The translations under genes and the position numbers were made by a program. The notes under the pieces are model-generated. The model saw only the letters and a list, made by a program, of their open reading frames with translations. It was not told the DNA's origin and ran no database searches. A stretch of 39,292 nucleotides of DNA from Candidatus Thorarchaeota archaeon (lineage in GTDB: Archaea; Asgardarchaeota; Thorarchaeia; Thorarchaeales; Thorarchaeaceae): positions 1-39,292 of the forward strand of contig PRDI01000040.1 of assembly GCA_003345595.1 (NCBI GenBank). The letters are read 5' to 3'. Each line of letters begins with the position of its first letter. The first letter of the stretch is position 1. Shown here piece by piece: positions 24,253 to 32,431 of the stretch.

Positions 24253-24869
24253 GAAGAATGGGGTGCTTTCCCTTTGTTGCTTCGATGCAGACCCAGCAAC
24301 TTGGAGTAGAGTTCCTCGAAGACATCCAAGGAGGAACCTGCTTCTTCATGTTGTGAGTTGTGAAAGAATTCATTCAGCAACGCTGGCTGGCAGCCTGCTT
24401 GTTCCAAGCTCACGGCATGTGTCAACATGTCAACCTTGTCGGCAGCGTTGACTATCCGCGCTTCAAGCGTCTTGCATGCAACAAATTCCTCCCACAAGTC
24501 TGCAAGAAACGTGCCGACCTCACCGAGAGGGCGCAGCATATGCCTTGCTGCTGCCGCCTCAGTTTTCTCCTTCGACGATCTCATGGAATCACCACCAAAC
24601 TGTACAGCCGTTAGCGGAATGTCTGACACAATGGCCTCAGGTAAATCATGAAGGATTGCCATCGTCAGCACTTTCCGGAGGTCAACATCATTTCCGTCAG
24701 ACCTGATCTTCTCAGCAATCAGAAGGGAGATCAGACACGCCCCCCAGGCATGGGCTGCTACGGTTTCCTCGTTAGATGAACCTAGCCCCGCAATTGTCCA
24801 CCCTGTCCGCCTAAGATGCTTCAGAGTTTCAGCCCTAAGCGAGAGAGCAATGATGTCATCTGTGTTCAT
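24249..24869 (-). CDS. HD-domain 5'-nucleotidase-like hydrolase (YfbR/HDDC2 type)
   Basis: A 206-residue HD phosphohydrolase. The metal-binding residues are visible: H40 in EETVAAHAW, H74-D75 in AILHDLPEAI, and a late Asp in NAADKVDML. The layout and length match the YfbR/HDDC2 group, which removes phosphate from deoxynucleoside 5'-monophosphates. Its stop shares a CTAG with the DUF99 stop (4-nt overlap). It lies 64 nt downstream of the BMP-type binding protein on the same strand, so the two may be co-transcribed; a nucleotidase with a nucleoside-type binding protein would fit a nucleoside salvage link. Confidence 0.85.
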   Translation of the reverse strand: MNTDDIIALSLRAETLKHLRRTGWTIAGLGSSNEETVAAHAWGACLISLLIAEKIRSDGNDVDLRKVLTMAILHDLPEAIVSDIPLTAVQFGGDSMRSSKEKTEAAAARHMLRPLGEVGTFLADLWEEFVACKTLEARIVNAADKVDMLTHAVSLEQAGCQPALLNEFFHNSQHEEAGSSLDVFEELYSKLLGLHRSNKGKAPHSS

Positions 24870-24933
24870 ATCAATCCCATCTTCAATGCCAGCATGGGTT
24901 GAACAAAGCTGCTGCGCGGGTTTCGTTCTCCAC

Positions 24934-26019
24934 CTATGGAGTCACTACGATCGTGCCCTCTACTATGGAATCCTTGTAGTCAGAGATTATCGTCAGTATG
25001 GCATGGGATATGTATGTCGTACTGTACTGAAATGCCGTTACGTTCGCTCCACCATTTGCGAGATTGTACTGTAAGTTCTGATTCCCGGGAAAGAGATCCC
25101 ACAATGTCAAGTTGGCTATCTGATATATCGCCATATCGGCTCTAGGGACAGCGCTCGTCGATATCCAAGATGGATCGGTCGGATGACTTATGTCAGCGCA
25201 ACCGTAATAGTCCTGATCGGCCTCAGCGCCAATGACAAGTGGCATTCTATGGACGATGTACAGACTACTGTTCGCTTGGAGCATCCCTAGCCGGACACCC
25301 TTGATTGACGCTCTAACTGGTGCAAATATCACGGAAGCCTGGTTCAAAATGAACATGTTGTAAGTTCTTAACTGAGCCGCATCCGTGTCGTTGTAGCTGC
25401 CGATGTACTGTGTCGGAAGAACAGACACGTTCAACAAATAGGTACTGTTCGCGTGCTGTACACCCTGCACAAAGCCGCTGACCAGACTTGTCACCATCGG
25501 GTCGTCTTCGACTGAAGCTATAACACCCACTTTCGAAGTGTAGTTTTCTTGTGCTGAGAGGAAGGCAGCTAGGACTCCAGCCAAGAAGGATGCCTGCTCG
25601 ACTGCAAAACTGGCTGATGCAACGTTTGCCAAGTCCACATATCCTCCAACCATCGCAAACTTCTGTCCAGGATAGGCCTCGGCCGCATTCTGAAGGGCCG
25701 GTACGAGCTTGGATCCTATGGCAACGATGAGGTCATATTTACCTTGAGCCGCTAGATTGCGTAGGAGTGCTTCAGCTTCTGAAACGGTCTGAGGATATGG
25801 AGTGGGCACAAAGTACTCCACGGAAACATCGTGTGTGAGATTCTGCATGCCTATGTTGGTTTGATCTGCCAAGCTCAGGTCCCCAAAACCCGGGTCCATC
25901 ACCACAACCGCAATAGTCGGAGGCTCGTATGGGTTGGTGATGAATAGCAGAGCACCAACAGAACCGAAGATGATTACGACGATTACTACCGACGACAACA
26001 GAGATGACCTAGAGCTCAC
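24934..26019 (-). CDS. BMP family (PnrA/Med-like) substrate-binding protein
   Basis: A 361-residue secreted or membrane-tethered binding protein. The N-terminus SLLSSVVIVVIIFGSVGALLFI is a signal anchor or signal peptide. The family hallmark DPGFGDLSLADQTNIGM follows, with YDLIVAIGSKLVPAL, FAMVGGYV, ASFLAGVLAAF and VIGAEADQDYY. BMP proteins bind nucleosides (PnrA) or purine-like ligands for ABC import, and some act as sensors. Start is GTG with GGAGG 8 nt upstream. No ABC permease or ATPase gene for it is nearby. It is transcribed with an HD nucleotidase, so a purine or nucleoside ligand is a reasonable but unproved guess. Confidence 0.85.
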   Translation of the reverse strand: MSSRSSLLSSVVIVVIIFGSVGALLFITNPYEPPTIAVVVMDPGFGDLSLADQTNIGMQNLTHDVSVEYFVPTPYPQTVSEAEALLRNLAAQGKYDLIVAIGSKLVPALQNAAEAYPGQKFAMVGGYVDLANVASASFAVEQASFLAGVLAAFLSAQENYTSKVGVIASVEDDPMVTSLVSGFVQGVQHANSTYLLNVSVLPTQYIGSYNDTDAAQLRTYNMFILNQASVIFAPVRASIKGVRLGMLQANSSLYIVHRMPLVIGAEADQDYYGCADISHPTDPSWISTSAVPRADMAIYQIANLTLWDLFPGNQNLQYNLANGGANVTAFQYSTTYISHAILTIISDYKDSIVEGTIVVTP

Positions 26020-26189
26020 CGTGCTTCCTCCAGCGTCGAACGGCAGCGAAGCGCTTCGCGGCTGATATAAATCTGTTGTTCAAAGTGACGCCACTTGGAC
26101 TAATCAGATGATTGCCGGCCGACAGCCAGGCATACTCTTTTTGGACAGCAAGCCCGAGTCCGCCACTGAGGAGCAGCTCCTAACCACAG

Positions 26190-26198
26190 CTTAAATAG
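26190..26198 (+). promoter_or_regulatory. TATA-like box for the double Roadblock gene
   Basis: CTTAAATAG predicts transcription start near 26220. That lies after the ORF's first ATG (26211), so translation more likely begins at the ATG at 26238 or 26244. Confidence 0.4.
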
Positions 26199-26237
26199 TG
26201 GTATTGTGACATGGGCTGGACTACAAACCGAAAGTGT

Positions 26238-26966
26238 ATGACAATGCCCGGAGAGATACTAGGCAAGGTCGCAGATCTTCTAGAGGATGCCCTAAAGGTT
26301 CACAAGTCAGTGAAGAACGTCATTCTGAGCACGAAGGAAGGCGTCGTCGTTGCGGCAGTGTCGCGCCAAGAGAGCATAGATCCGCGCGTCCTCTCAACAG
26401 TGTCGGCGGCACTCGTGTGGGCCGGCACGAATGTACTTGGTCGGGTCAGTGACGCGAAGCCCACACATCTCCTACATTCAACTTCTCTCGAGCACGTCCT
26501 GACAGTCATGCAGCCGCACTATCAGCTTGTAGTTGTGATGTCAAGAGCAGATGATGCGGGGCTTGACATGCGCGCCGCAGTATCGACATTCCAGTCGATT
26601 GCCACGCGAATCGAGCTGTTGATGGGTTCGAGCAAAGCATTCACAAGAGAAACTCTGCTCGGAAACATCGTCAAGTCCTTCCCCGAAATCACCCAGGCCA
26701 TGCTCCTGACTATAGAGGGACTGCCTCTAGGCTCAGTAGGGTTTGAGGATCACATAGAGGTGGCCGCACTTGCCAGCTCCATCTTTGCAAACGGACTCAC
26801 ATTCTCAAACCGCACTGAGGCGATAACAATCAACTCTGATCGTGTCACGCTACTTGTGACTCGTATTGATGAAACGCGCCTCCTCGCCGCAATATGCCCG
26901 GGTCAACGATCAGACGAATTGTGCAAGAGGGTGCAAGCGGTCGTCCAAGAACACGCAAAGGTCTAG
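26238..26966 (+). CDS. Double Roadblock/LC7-domain protein
   Basis: A protein of about 242 residues made of two Roadblock/LC7 domains in tandem. The first (about 5-115) has VILSTKEGVVVAAV and LEHVLTVM; the second (about 130-235) has AMLLTIEGLPLGSVG, VAALASSIFANGL and TLLVTRIDETRLLAAI. Each repeats the beta-strand, GxP turn, long helix pattern. A single polypeptide carrying two such domains could form an internal pseudo-dimer. In eukaryotes and Asgard archaea, roadblock proteins scaffold small GTPases, but no GTPase is present in this window. Start placement is based on the TATA-like box (ATG 26238); the ORF extends to 26211. Its stop shares a CTAG with the convergent winged-helix regulator. 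Confidence 0.85.
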   Translation: MTMPGEILGKVADLLEDALKVHKSVKNVILSTKEGVVVAAVSRQESIDPRVLSTVSAALVWAGTNVLGRVSDAKPTHLLHSTSLEHVLTVMQPHYQLVVVMSRADDAGLDMRAAVSTFQSIATRIELLMGSSKAFTRETLLGNIVKSFPEITQAMLLTIEGLPLGSVGFEDHIEVAALASSIFANGLTFSNRTEAITINSDRVTLLVTRIDETRLLAAICPGQRSDELCKRVQAVVQEHAKV

Positions 26967-27664
26967 TGAATCTTTGCTGGCTCAGCAAGCTCTGCAGGTG
27001 CTGACTCCTCATCGCCGAGCATATCGAACTGCCACTCCCTCAGATTGATCTTGATGTAGCAGTCTTTTCCGCGCTCAGGACAGTCGATTCTAATCGTTAC
27101 ATGGTCCGGAGTCTTCTCTTTGATCTCGGGGTTCAAGCAGCCATTCTCCAGCTTCTCCATCAGCCATGCCACATACGCCTCAGTTATCGAGTTCAAGCTG
27201 CCATCCATTAGAGCTTGACCGAGATGAGCAAGGAAGTGCCTCTTCTTTCGCCCCTCCCTCTCGACCCTTACGAGGCCAACTTCTTCCATCCGTGAGATGT
27301 GCCATCGTACTGTGTCATGATGAACACCAAGGGTTTCAGCCATCTGCTCCTGGTAGCAACCCGGATTATTCACTATGTATGCGAACACTCTACGCGCAGT
27401 TTCGCTGCGCATCGTAAGATACGCCATCTCGGCCTCCTGAGAGCGAAGCATCTTGGGGTAGTAGAGTCTCTTGCCTGCGAACTTTATCGATTTTACAAGT
27501 CCTTCGCGTTCAAGTATCCTCAGATGCCAAGTGAGAGTACCGAGAGGTGACTCTAGCATCTCTACAAGTTCAAGCAAGTACGTTCCGGGGTTCTCACAGA
27601 GTACTTGGTAGAGGTCACGCCTGAATGGATGAAGTAGCAAGGTTAGGCGTTTCTGCTTTCCCAT
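26963..27664 (-). CDS. Transcriptional regulator with two winged helix-turn-helix domains
   Basis: A 233-residue DNA-binding protein. The first winged helix (about 12-75) has YLLELVEMLESPLGTLTWHL and ILEREGLVKSIKFAGKRLYYP; the second (about 80-150) has CYQEQMAETLGVHHDTVRWHI and MEEVGLVRVEREGRKKRHFL. This tandem ArsR/MarR-like arrangement is common in archaea. A C-terminal segment of about 80 residues (NPEIKEKTPDHVTIRIDCPERG) may sense a ligand or dimerise; it has two cysteines (in DCPERGKDC) but no obvious metal site. A TATA-like box lies upstream and a GAGGAG ribosome site precedes the ATG. Its targets are not visible; it may control its own promoter and that of the adjacent glmS. Confidence 0.8.
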   Translation of the reverse strand: MGKQKRLTLLLHPFRRDLYQVLCENPGTYLLELVEMLESPLGTLTWHLRILEREGLVKSIKFAGKRLYYPKMLRSQEAEMAYLTMRSETARRVFAYIVNNPGCYQEQMAETLGVHHDTVRWHISRMEEVGLVRVEREGRKKRHFLAHLGQALMDGSLNSITEAYVAWLMEKLENGCLNPEIKEKTPDHVTIRIDCPERGKDCYIKINLREWQFDMLGDEESAPAELAEPAKIH

Positions 27665-27708
27665 CGGGCTCTCCTCTTGACTTGCTCACTCTCCGATGAA
27701 CCGAAAGG

Positions 27709-27718
27709 TCATAAAAGC
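27709..27718 (-). promoter_or_regulatory. TATA-like box for the winged-helix regulator
   Basis: On the minus strand CTTTTATGA lies about 50 nt before the ATG at 27664, predicting a start near 27687. The same A/T stretch reads ATAAAAG on the plus strand and could also serve the glmS side. Confidence 0.4.
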
Positions 27719-27909
27719 TCTTCGACACAAAGAAAACATAACGCAGTCCATCAATCTTGTACAACCTCTAGTTCCGTGTATTCTGTGAGCAACGCAATGA
27801 CTGCTTTGATTCGGAAAGCCAGCTCAGACGCTAGGAATGAATGCTACACAACCTTTTTTGGAGTGTGTTCACCGCTCTTCCGAGTGAGTTCGACTTCGAA
27901 GGGATCGAT

Positions 27910-29742
27910 TTGTGCGGCATAACAGGCATTGTCAGCCTTGGGCGGAACAACATTGGCGAGATACTTGTGAAATGTAGCCGTAAGCTCACATATCGCGGGT
28001 ATGACTCTGTCGGAGTCGCAGCCGTGTTCGAAGGAAAGGTCGAACTAAGGAAGGACGTTGGTACAGTAGATGCAGTTGACAGGTTACTCGGTCTTTCGAT
28101 GATGAAGGGCGACAGGGGGATTGCCCAGCTGAGATGGGCGACCTATGGTCCTCCAACCAAAGTGAACGCACAGCCACACTTTGGATGTGATGAAGCGATC
28201 TACGGCGCGCACAATGGCAACATCCACAACTATGTGGAGTATCGTAGAGAGCTAGTCGAAACCGGCCACAAGGTACGATCCGAGAACGATGGTGAGCTGT
28301 GTGTTCATGCCGTTGACAAGTACTACGAGCAGACTGGCGACATGTTCGAAGCTGTAAGACTGTCGACACGGGACCTCAAGGGAGCATTTTCGTTTGCAGT
28401 AGGTCGTGCTGACGCCAAGGAGATCTACGCGGTCAAGATGGGCTCTTCACTTGTAGCTGGTGTTGGCAACAATGAGACTATCGCATCCAGCGACCTCCCT
28501 TCGGTCCTTCCTGTGACAAGCAATGTGATTTATCTTGCCGATGGAGAGATGCTCAGACTTACTCCTGACACGGTAAAGGTGTACCGTGTGTCAGATGGCA
28601 GAGAGCTCGATCGTCGACCTGAGATTACCACTGTAGACATCCACACAGCTGAGAAGGGAGGATACCCTCACTTCATGCTGAAGGAGATAAACGAACAACC
28701 CAAAGTGGTTCAGGACGTAATGGGTGTTCTTCAGGGAAGCAAGTCTGACAGGTGGCTCAAGCTGCTGGAGGATGCCTCCAAGCTGTACCTCGCTGCATGT
28801 GGCTCCTCATACAATGCAGGAGTATTGGGAGCGTACTACTTCAATCGGCTCGCCGGTGTGCCTCTGGTCACCGCAATCGGCGGGCAGTTCGAACAGATGT
28901 ATGGACATACTCTGAGAGAAGACGACCTATGCTTACTGGTTTCTCAGAGTGGAGAAACGAAGGACATCCTCAACGTGCTCAACCTCGTTAAGCAACAGCA
29001 GACAGGCAGGACGTTAGGAATCGTCAATGTGATTGGTAGTACACTCATGTTCAATGCAGACTCCTATATCCCCATGGCATGTGGATACGAGGTGAGTGTT
29101 CCGGCCACGAAGACCTACTTCTCTCAGACAGTCATCCTAGCCTATCTTGCTACCATGCTCGGAGAGAGAAATGGTAGACTTGACAGGCAAGAGGCTCGCC
29201 GCGTCATTGGCATGCTAAGTGAGCAGCTACCAGCCCTTGCACAAGAAACCATTGATAGAACCGCCATAATCGCAAAGAACTTGGCAAGTACTCTACTTGG
29301 CGTGAAGGATCTCTACTGCCTTGGATATGGGCTCACTGACGGCGTTGCTCGTGAGGGTGCACTCAAGATCAAGGAGATCTGCTATAACCACTGCGAGGGC
29401 ATGTACAGCTCTGAGTTCAAGCATGGGCCGTTGAGTATCGTGACAAAGAACTACCCCGTGATATTCGTCACCACGGCCGAGGACAGCTGGATGGTGATAA
29501 ACCATATCAACGAAGTCAAGTGCAGATTCGGGAGAACAATAATCGTTGGGGAAAAAGAGAACACACTCGAACCCTATGTGGACAATGCAACGGACTACCT
29601 CGTCGTTCCCAAAGCGGACATTCTGCTCAATCCAATGCTCGACGTGATTCCACTCCAGCTTCTGAGCTATTTCCTGTCGGTGAATCTCGGAATCGATCCT
29701 GATCTTCCAAGGAATCTGTCGAAGACACTGACTGTCGATTGA
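27910..29742 (+). CDS. glmS: Glutamine--fructose-6-phosphate aminotransferase (isomerizing)
   Basis: GlmS makes glucosamine-6-phosphate from fructose-6-phosphate and glutamine, the entry to amino sugars. The N-terminal glutaminase needs Cys at position 2. I place the start at TTG 27910 because it gives M-C-G-I-T-G directly and has a GAAGGG site 6 nt upstream; the ORF's ATG at 27841 would bury this cysteine. The resulting 610 residues match the usual length. Landmarks: CGITGIVSLG, RGYDSVGVA, RWATYGPP, HNGNIHNY in the glutaminase; then the two SIS domains with AACGSSYNAG, SQSGETKDIL and ALKIKEICY...EFKHGP. Its stop abuts the stop of the next gene across a TGATCA palindrome. It likely supports glycosylation or surface polysaccharide. 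Confidence 0.95.
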   Translation: MCGITGIVSLGRNNIGEILVKCSRKLTYRGYDSVGVAAVFEGKVELRKDVGTVDAVDRLLGLSMMKGDRGIAQLRWATYGPPTKVNAQPHFGCDEAIYGAHNGNIHNYVEYRRELVETGHKVRSENDGELCVHAVDKYYEQTGDMFEAVRLSTRDLKGAFSFAVGRADAKEIYAVKMGSSLVAGVGNNETIASSDLPSVLPVTSNVIYLADGEMLRLTPDTVKVYRVSDGRELDRRPEITTVDIHTAEKGGYPHFMLKEINEQPKVVQDVMGVLQGSKSDRWLKLLEDASKLYLAACGSSYNAGVLGAYYFNRLAGVPLVTAIGGQFEQMYGHTLREDDLCLLVSQSGETKDILNVLNLVKQQQTGRTLGIVNVIGSTLMFNADSYIPMACGYEVSVPATKTYFSQTVILAYLATMLGERNGRLDRQEARRVIGMLSEQLPALAQETIDRTAIIAKNLASTLLGVKDLYCLGYGLTDGVAREGALKIKEICYNHCEGMYSSEFKHGPLSIVTKNYPVIFVTTAEDSWMVINHINEVKCRFGRTIIVGEKENTLEPYVDNATDYLVVPKADILLNPMLDVIPLQLLSYFLSVNLGIDPDLPRNLSKTLTVD

Positions 29743-30129
29743 TCAATCCTTGTCACCGGTTTCACCGATTCTAATGACGCGTATGGCAGACGAGGTGACG
29801 TTGCCTGATTCAAAGCCCTCTCTCATGTTGACAACCTCTTCATCATCTAGCTTGAGTATCTTGACGAACTCTGTTGAATCAGCGAGAGCCCACTGTCCAT
29901 ACAGACCGAGGTCGTTATCTATCTCACATTCCAAGAGACCTATCGTCCCAGAGCTCGACCACCAACTCAGGCATTTGCCTGCATGACCCAGCTCTGTCAT
30001 CAGCTCCTTCCATAGTTTCTTGAGAGCTGTTGGTCCGTGGCTGTTCCTGAATGTTATCAGGAAGTTGCCATGCTTTCCCTCCAGTTCCTTTCGAATCGCC
30101 TCAGTTTCGATCTTCGTGAATAGTCCCAT
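29743..30129 (-). CDS. Small protein of unknown function
   Basis: A 128-residue soluble protein with no signal peptide or membrane segment. It starts MGLFTKIETEAIRKELEGKHG and has a helix-rich first part with LKKLWKELMTELG, a central WWSSSGTIGLLECEIDND and a beta-like end AIRVIRIGETG. Composition is acidic. I do not recognise a family. It converges with glmS, the two stop codons lying back to back in TGATCA, and diverges from the ATP-grasp gene. A real gene is likely because the start has a TATA-like box about 35 nt upstream and the protein looks folded. Confidence 0.65.
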   Translation of the reverse strand: MGLFTKIETEAIRKELEGKHGNFLITFRNSHGPTALKKLWKELMTELGHAGKCLSWWSSSGTIGLLECEIDNDLGLYGQWALADSTEFVKILKLDDEEVVNMREGFESGNVTSSAIRVIRIGETGDKD

Positions 30130-30220
30130 GTGTTTCTCGCACTCTCTCAGGATGCCGGACTAAAAAGCGCCGCGTTATGGATAAAAGGAAACCCGTCGTC
30201 CGTGAATAGGGCAGATACGC

Positions 30221-31120
30221 TTGACAAGGCACTCGCAATCGCAGATAGGGCTCTTCTCATCAGATCCCTGGTCAGCACGAGTACGCGATCTCGAGTCGGC
30301 CCTGCATGACCTTGGAGCAAGTGTAATTCGAGTAATCCCATGGAAGGTCGTACGTACAGGCTCGACCGATCGCCATCGGATTGTGACAGGCGACAAGGAC
30401 CTGTCAGAACTCGACCTGTTGCTCGTTCTTGATTTGGGGGCAACAGACATAGGTGCTTTCTTCAACCGCGTGGGGCTTCTCTCTGCACTGACAGAGATGG
30501 GTGTGGAGGTGGTGAACTCAGTCTATTCGATCCTCCAAATGCGAAACAAAGCCGAGACAATGAGGAAACTTGTTACGGCTGGGCTTCCTGTTCCTGAAAC
30601 CTTAATCACTGAGTCCATTGAAGACGCGGCGGAATTCGTGAAGACACACTTTCCCTGCGTTCTCAAGCCGATCACCGGCTTCGGCGGCACAGGCGTTCAG
30701 CTGATCGAGCAGCAATTTGACATCACGAATATCTACGACTACCTGAAATTCCACAGTCAAGTCCACGGCAAAGGCGCATTTCTACTCCAGGATTATATAC
30801 GAAGCCCGGGCTTTGACATACGGGCCCTAGTCGTTGAGGGAGAGGTCATTGCTACAATGCAAAGAGTCGGAGGTCAAGGTATTGCAACGAACATCCACGC
30901 AGGCGGCGTTCCCCAACACAATGATATTGATGTCAACGATTTGGCGATCGCTGCAGCAAAGTCTGTCAGGGGCAGACTCGTAGGTGTAGACATCATCCCA
31001 GATCTGTTGGGCGGACTCTGGGTGCTCGAAGTGAACGCCACACCGGGATGGACCGGTCTTCAGCACGTGACAGACTTCGATATATCAAAAAGAATAGCCG
31101 AAACCTTCTACAAACCATGA
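30221..31120 (+). CDS. RimK-type ATP-grasp ligase
   Basis: A 299-residue ATP-grasp enzyme of the RimK/CofF/MptN kind, which joins an amino acid (often glutamate) to an acid or to a cofactor tail. The nucleotide-binding core shows VLKPITGFGGTGVQLIE (about 146-162), LLQDYIRSPGFDIRALVV, the metal-binding EVNATPGWTGLQH near residue 272, and an N-terminal Rossmann-like region with DLLLVLDLGATD. TTG start, with a TATA-like GGATAAAAG upstream at about 30177. Candidate products include glutamylated F420 or tetrahydromethanopterin, consistent with the F420-type enzyme at 7800-8807, or a modified peptide. The exact substrate cannot be told from sequence. Confidence 0.82.
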   Translation: MTRHSQSQIGLFSSDPWSARVRDLESALHDLGASVIRVIPWKVVRTGSTDRHRIVTGDKDLSELDLLLVLDLGATDIGAFFNRVGLLSALTEMGVEVVNSVYSILQMRNKAETMRKLVTAGLPVPETLITESIEDAAEFVKTHFPCVLKPITGFGGTGVQLIEQQFDITNIYDYLKFHSQVHGKGAFLLQDYIRSPGFDIRALVVEGEVIATMQRVGGQGIATNIHAGGVPQHNDIDVNDLAIAAAKSVRGRLVGVDIIPDLLGGLWVLEVNATPGWTGLQHVTDFDISKRIAETFYKP

Positions 31121-31174
31121 CAGCGCGCGAACCATGGTTGCGAGCAACCTGTGTACCGCGTTTTCATGCATAAA

Positions 31175-31182
31175 CTTAAAAG
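31175..31182 (+). promoter_or_regulatory. TATA-like box for the coiled-coil/transporter operon
   Basis: CTTAAAAG (with an upstream GCATAAAC) predicts transcription from about 31200-31205, which leaves a leader near 100 nt before the coiled-coil start at 31302. Confidence 0.4.
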
Positions 31183-31221
31183 AGGGGCAAACGGGGTCGC
31201 ATCTACCAAATACTCAATGAA

Positions 31222-31270
31222 GGCCCGAAACGGGCCCAGAGAGCGTGGAATCCGCCCTGCATCGCAGGGC
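31222..31270 (+). promoter_or_regulatory. Two tandem hairpins in the 5' leader
   Basis: Hairpin A: GGCCCG (31222-31227), loop AAA, CGGGCC (31231-31236). Hairpin B: GCCCTGC (31254-31260), loop ATC, GCAGGGC (31264-31270), a perfect 7-bp stem. Both lie between the predicted transcription start and the start codon. They could be a cis-acting RNA element. No known riboswitch consensus is recognised. Confidence 0.45.
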
Positions 31271-31301
31271 TCGCAAAATCATGTTCTGAGGTTTGTACCA
31301 T

Positions 31302-32351
31302 TTGACAGAAGCCGCCGAAGCAGTTCCAGAAGATCTAGAGTTTCTGCGAGCAAAGTTGAGAGATCTCAAGACACAAGCACGAACCGACCTTGAGCAGCTC
31401 CGCAGAGACCGAGACAAGATGCGAGAGTACAAGACAATCCGTGACGAACACAACAAGGAAGTCCGTTCACTAATCGAGTCGGTGAAGGCAGAGCGCGAAG
31501 AACGTGACAGAATAAACGCTGAGATAATCGAGGCGAAGGACAAGCGTACAGCCATTCATGCTCAGCTCAAGAGTGTTTACGACGAAATAAGGGAACTCCG
31601 GGGCAGAATCGTTGGAAGCCCTTCGACAGACCAACGGAGGATGATGAGAACAGTTGAGGAACTCGAATGGCGACAGCAGACTGAGCAGCTCACAATGGAC
31701 GAAGAGCGACGTATAGTTGAGGAAATAGCCAAAATCGAAGCGCAGCTCGTCAAGATAGGCCAAGAGAAAGAGAAGCAAGATAGGATAAGCGAACTCCGGC
31801 GTTTGGCTAGAAGGTTGAAGGACGAGGCCACCGAGGCACATCAGAAGGTCTTGACGCTTTCAGAGCAGTCTCAAGTTCATCATCAGGAGGTCGTGAGGAT
31901 CAGACCACAGCTTGAGCAGTATAAGAAGTCCGCAGATGCTGCTCATCAGAACTTTGTTGAGTGGCTGAAGAAGGTAAAGGACGGAGAAACAAAACTCAAG
32001 GACCTCAGGACTCAGATCGATGATATCCACAGCAAGATAAGAAAACAGATGGTGGACAAGCGGGAAACTGAAAAGGTAGACAGGAGGGCTCAGCAGAGAG
32101 AACAGGAGAAGGAACGTGCCGACGTAGCCGTCGAGAAGATGCAGTCTGGGAAGAGGCTGACTTTCGATGAGTTCATCCTTGCTCAACGAGTGGTTAGTGA
32201 TGACAAAAAGCGGCCCAGAAGGAAACCGTCAGAGGAGTCTGCAGGAGCACCCGAGAACGTCGACGAAGACGAGGCAGCATTCGAAGAATCTTTGGAAGAG
32301 CCTGATGAAGAGCCGCTGACCGAGGATCATGTCGAAGAAGAGAAGCAGTAG
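31302..32351 (+). CDS. Archaeal coiled-coil protein
   Basis: A 349-residue protein that is almost wholly helical and charged, with heptad-like coiled coil from about residue 10 to 290. The middle segment ELEWRQQTEQLTMDEERRIVEEIAKIE matches the conserved region of a widespread archaeal coiled-coil family (often mis-annotated as phosphoserine phosphatase). The last 60 residues are acidic and disordered (DEDEAAFEESLEEPDEEPL). I use the TTG at 31302 because GAGGT ends 9 nt before it, rather than the TTG at 31293 that lies directly on the ribosome site. It lacks any enzyme motif. The transporter 80 nt downstream may be co-transcribed. A structural or chromosome/translation-linked role is possible; none is established. 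Confidence 0.85.
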   Translation: MTEAAEAVPEDLEFLRAKLRDLKTQARTDLEQLRRDRDKMREYKTIRDEHNKEVRSLIESVKAEREERDRINAEIIEAKDKRTAIHAQLKSVYDEIRELRGRIVGSPSTDQRRMMRTVEELEWRQQTEQLTMDEERRIVEEIAKIEAQLVKIGQEKEKQDRISELRRLARRLKDEATEAHQKVLTLSEQSQVHHQEVVRIRPQLEQYKKSADAAHQNFVEWLKKVKDGETKLKDLRTQIDDIHSKIRKQMVDKRETEKVDRRAQQREQEKERADVAVEKMQSGKRLTFDEFILAQRVVSDDKKRPRRKPSEESAGAPENVDEDEAAFEESLEEPDEEPLTEDHVEEEKQ

Positions 32352-32431
32352 ACGCCATCCTGTGAGAGGGAGCAGAAACGAATCGCCAGGCGGAGGTGCG
32401 TTGAGCCACGAGTGCCAAAAGTGAGAGACCC

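Noticed and set aside
31199..31301. Fluoride or other known riboswitch, or C/D-box sRNA, in the coiled-coil leader
   Set aside because: The two hairpins do not match a consensus I know; a C-box-like ATGA and D-box-like CTGA occur but lack the paired internal boxes.
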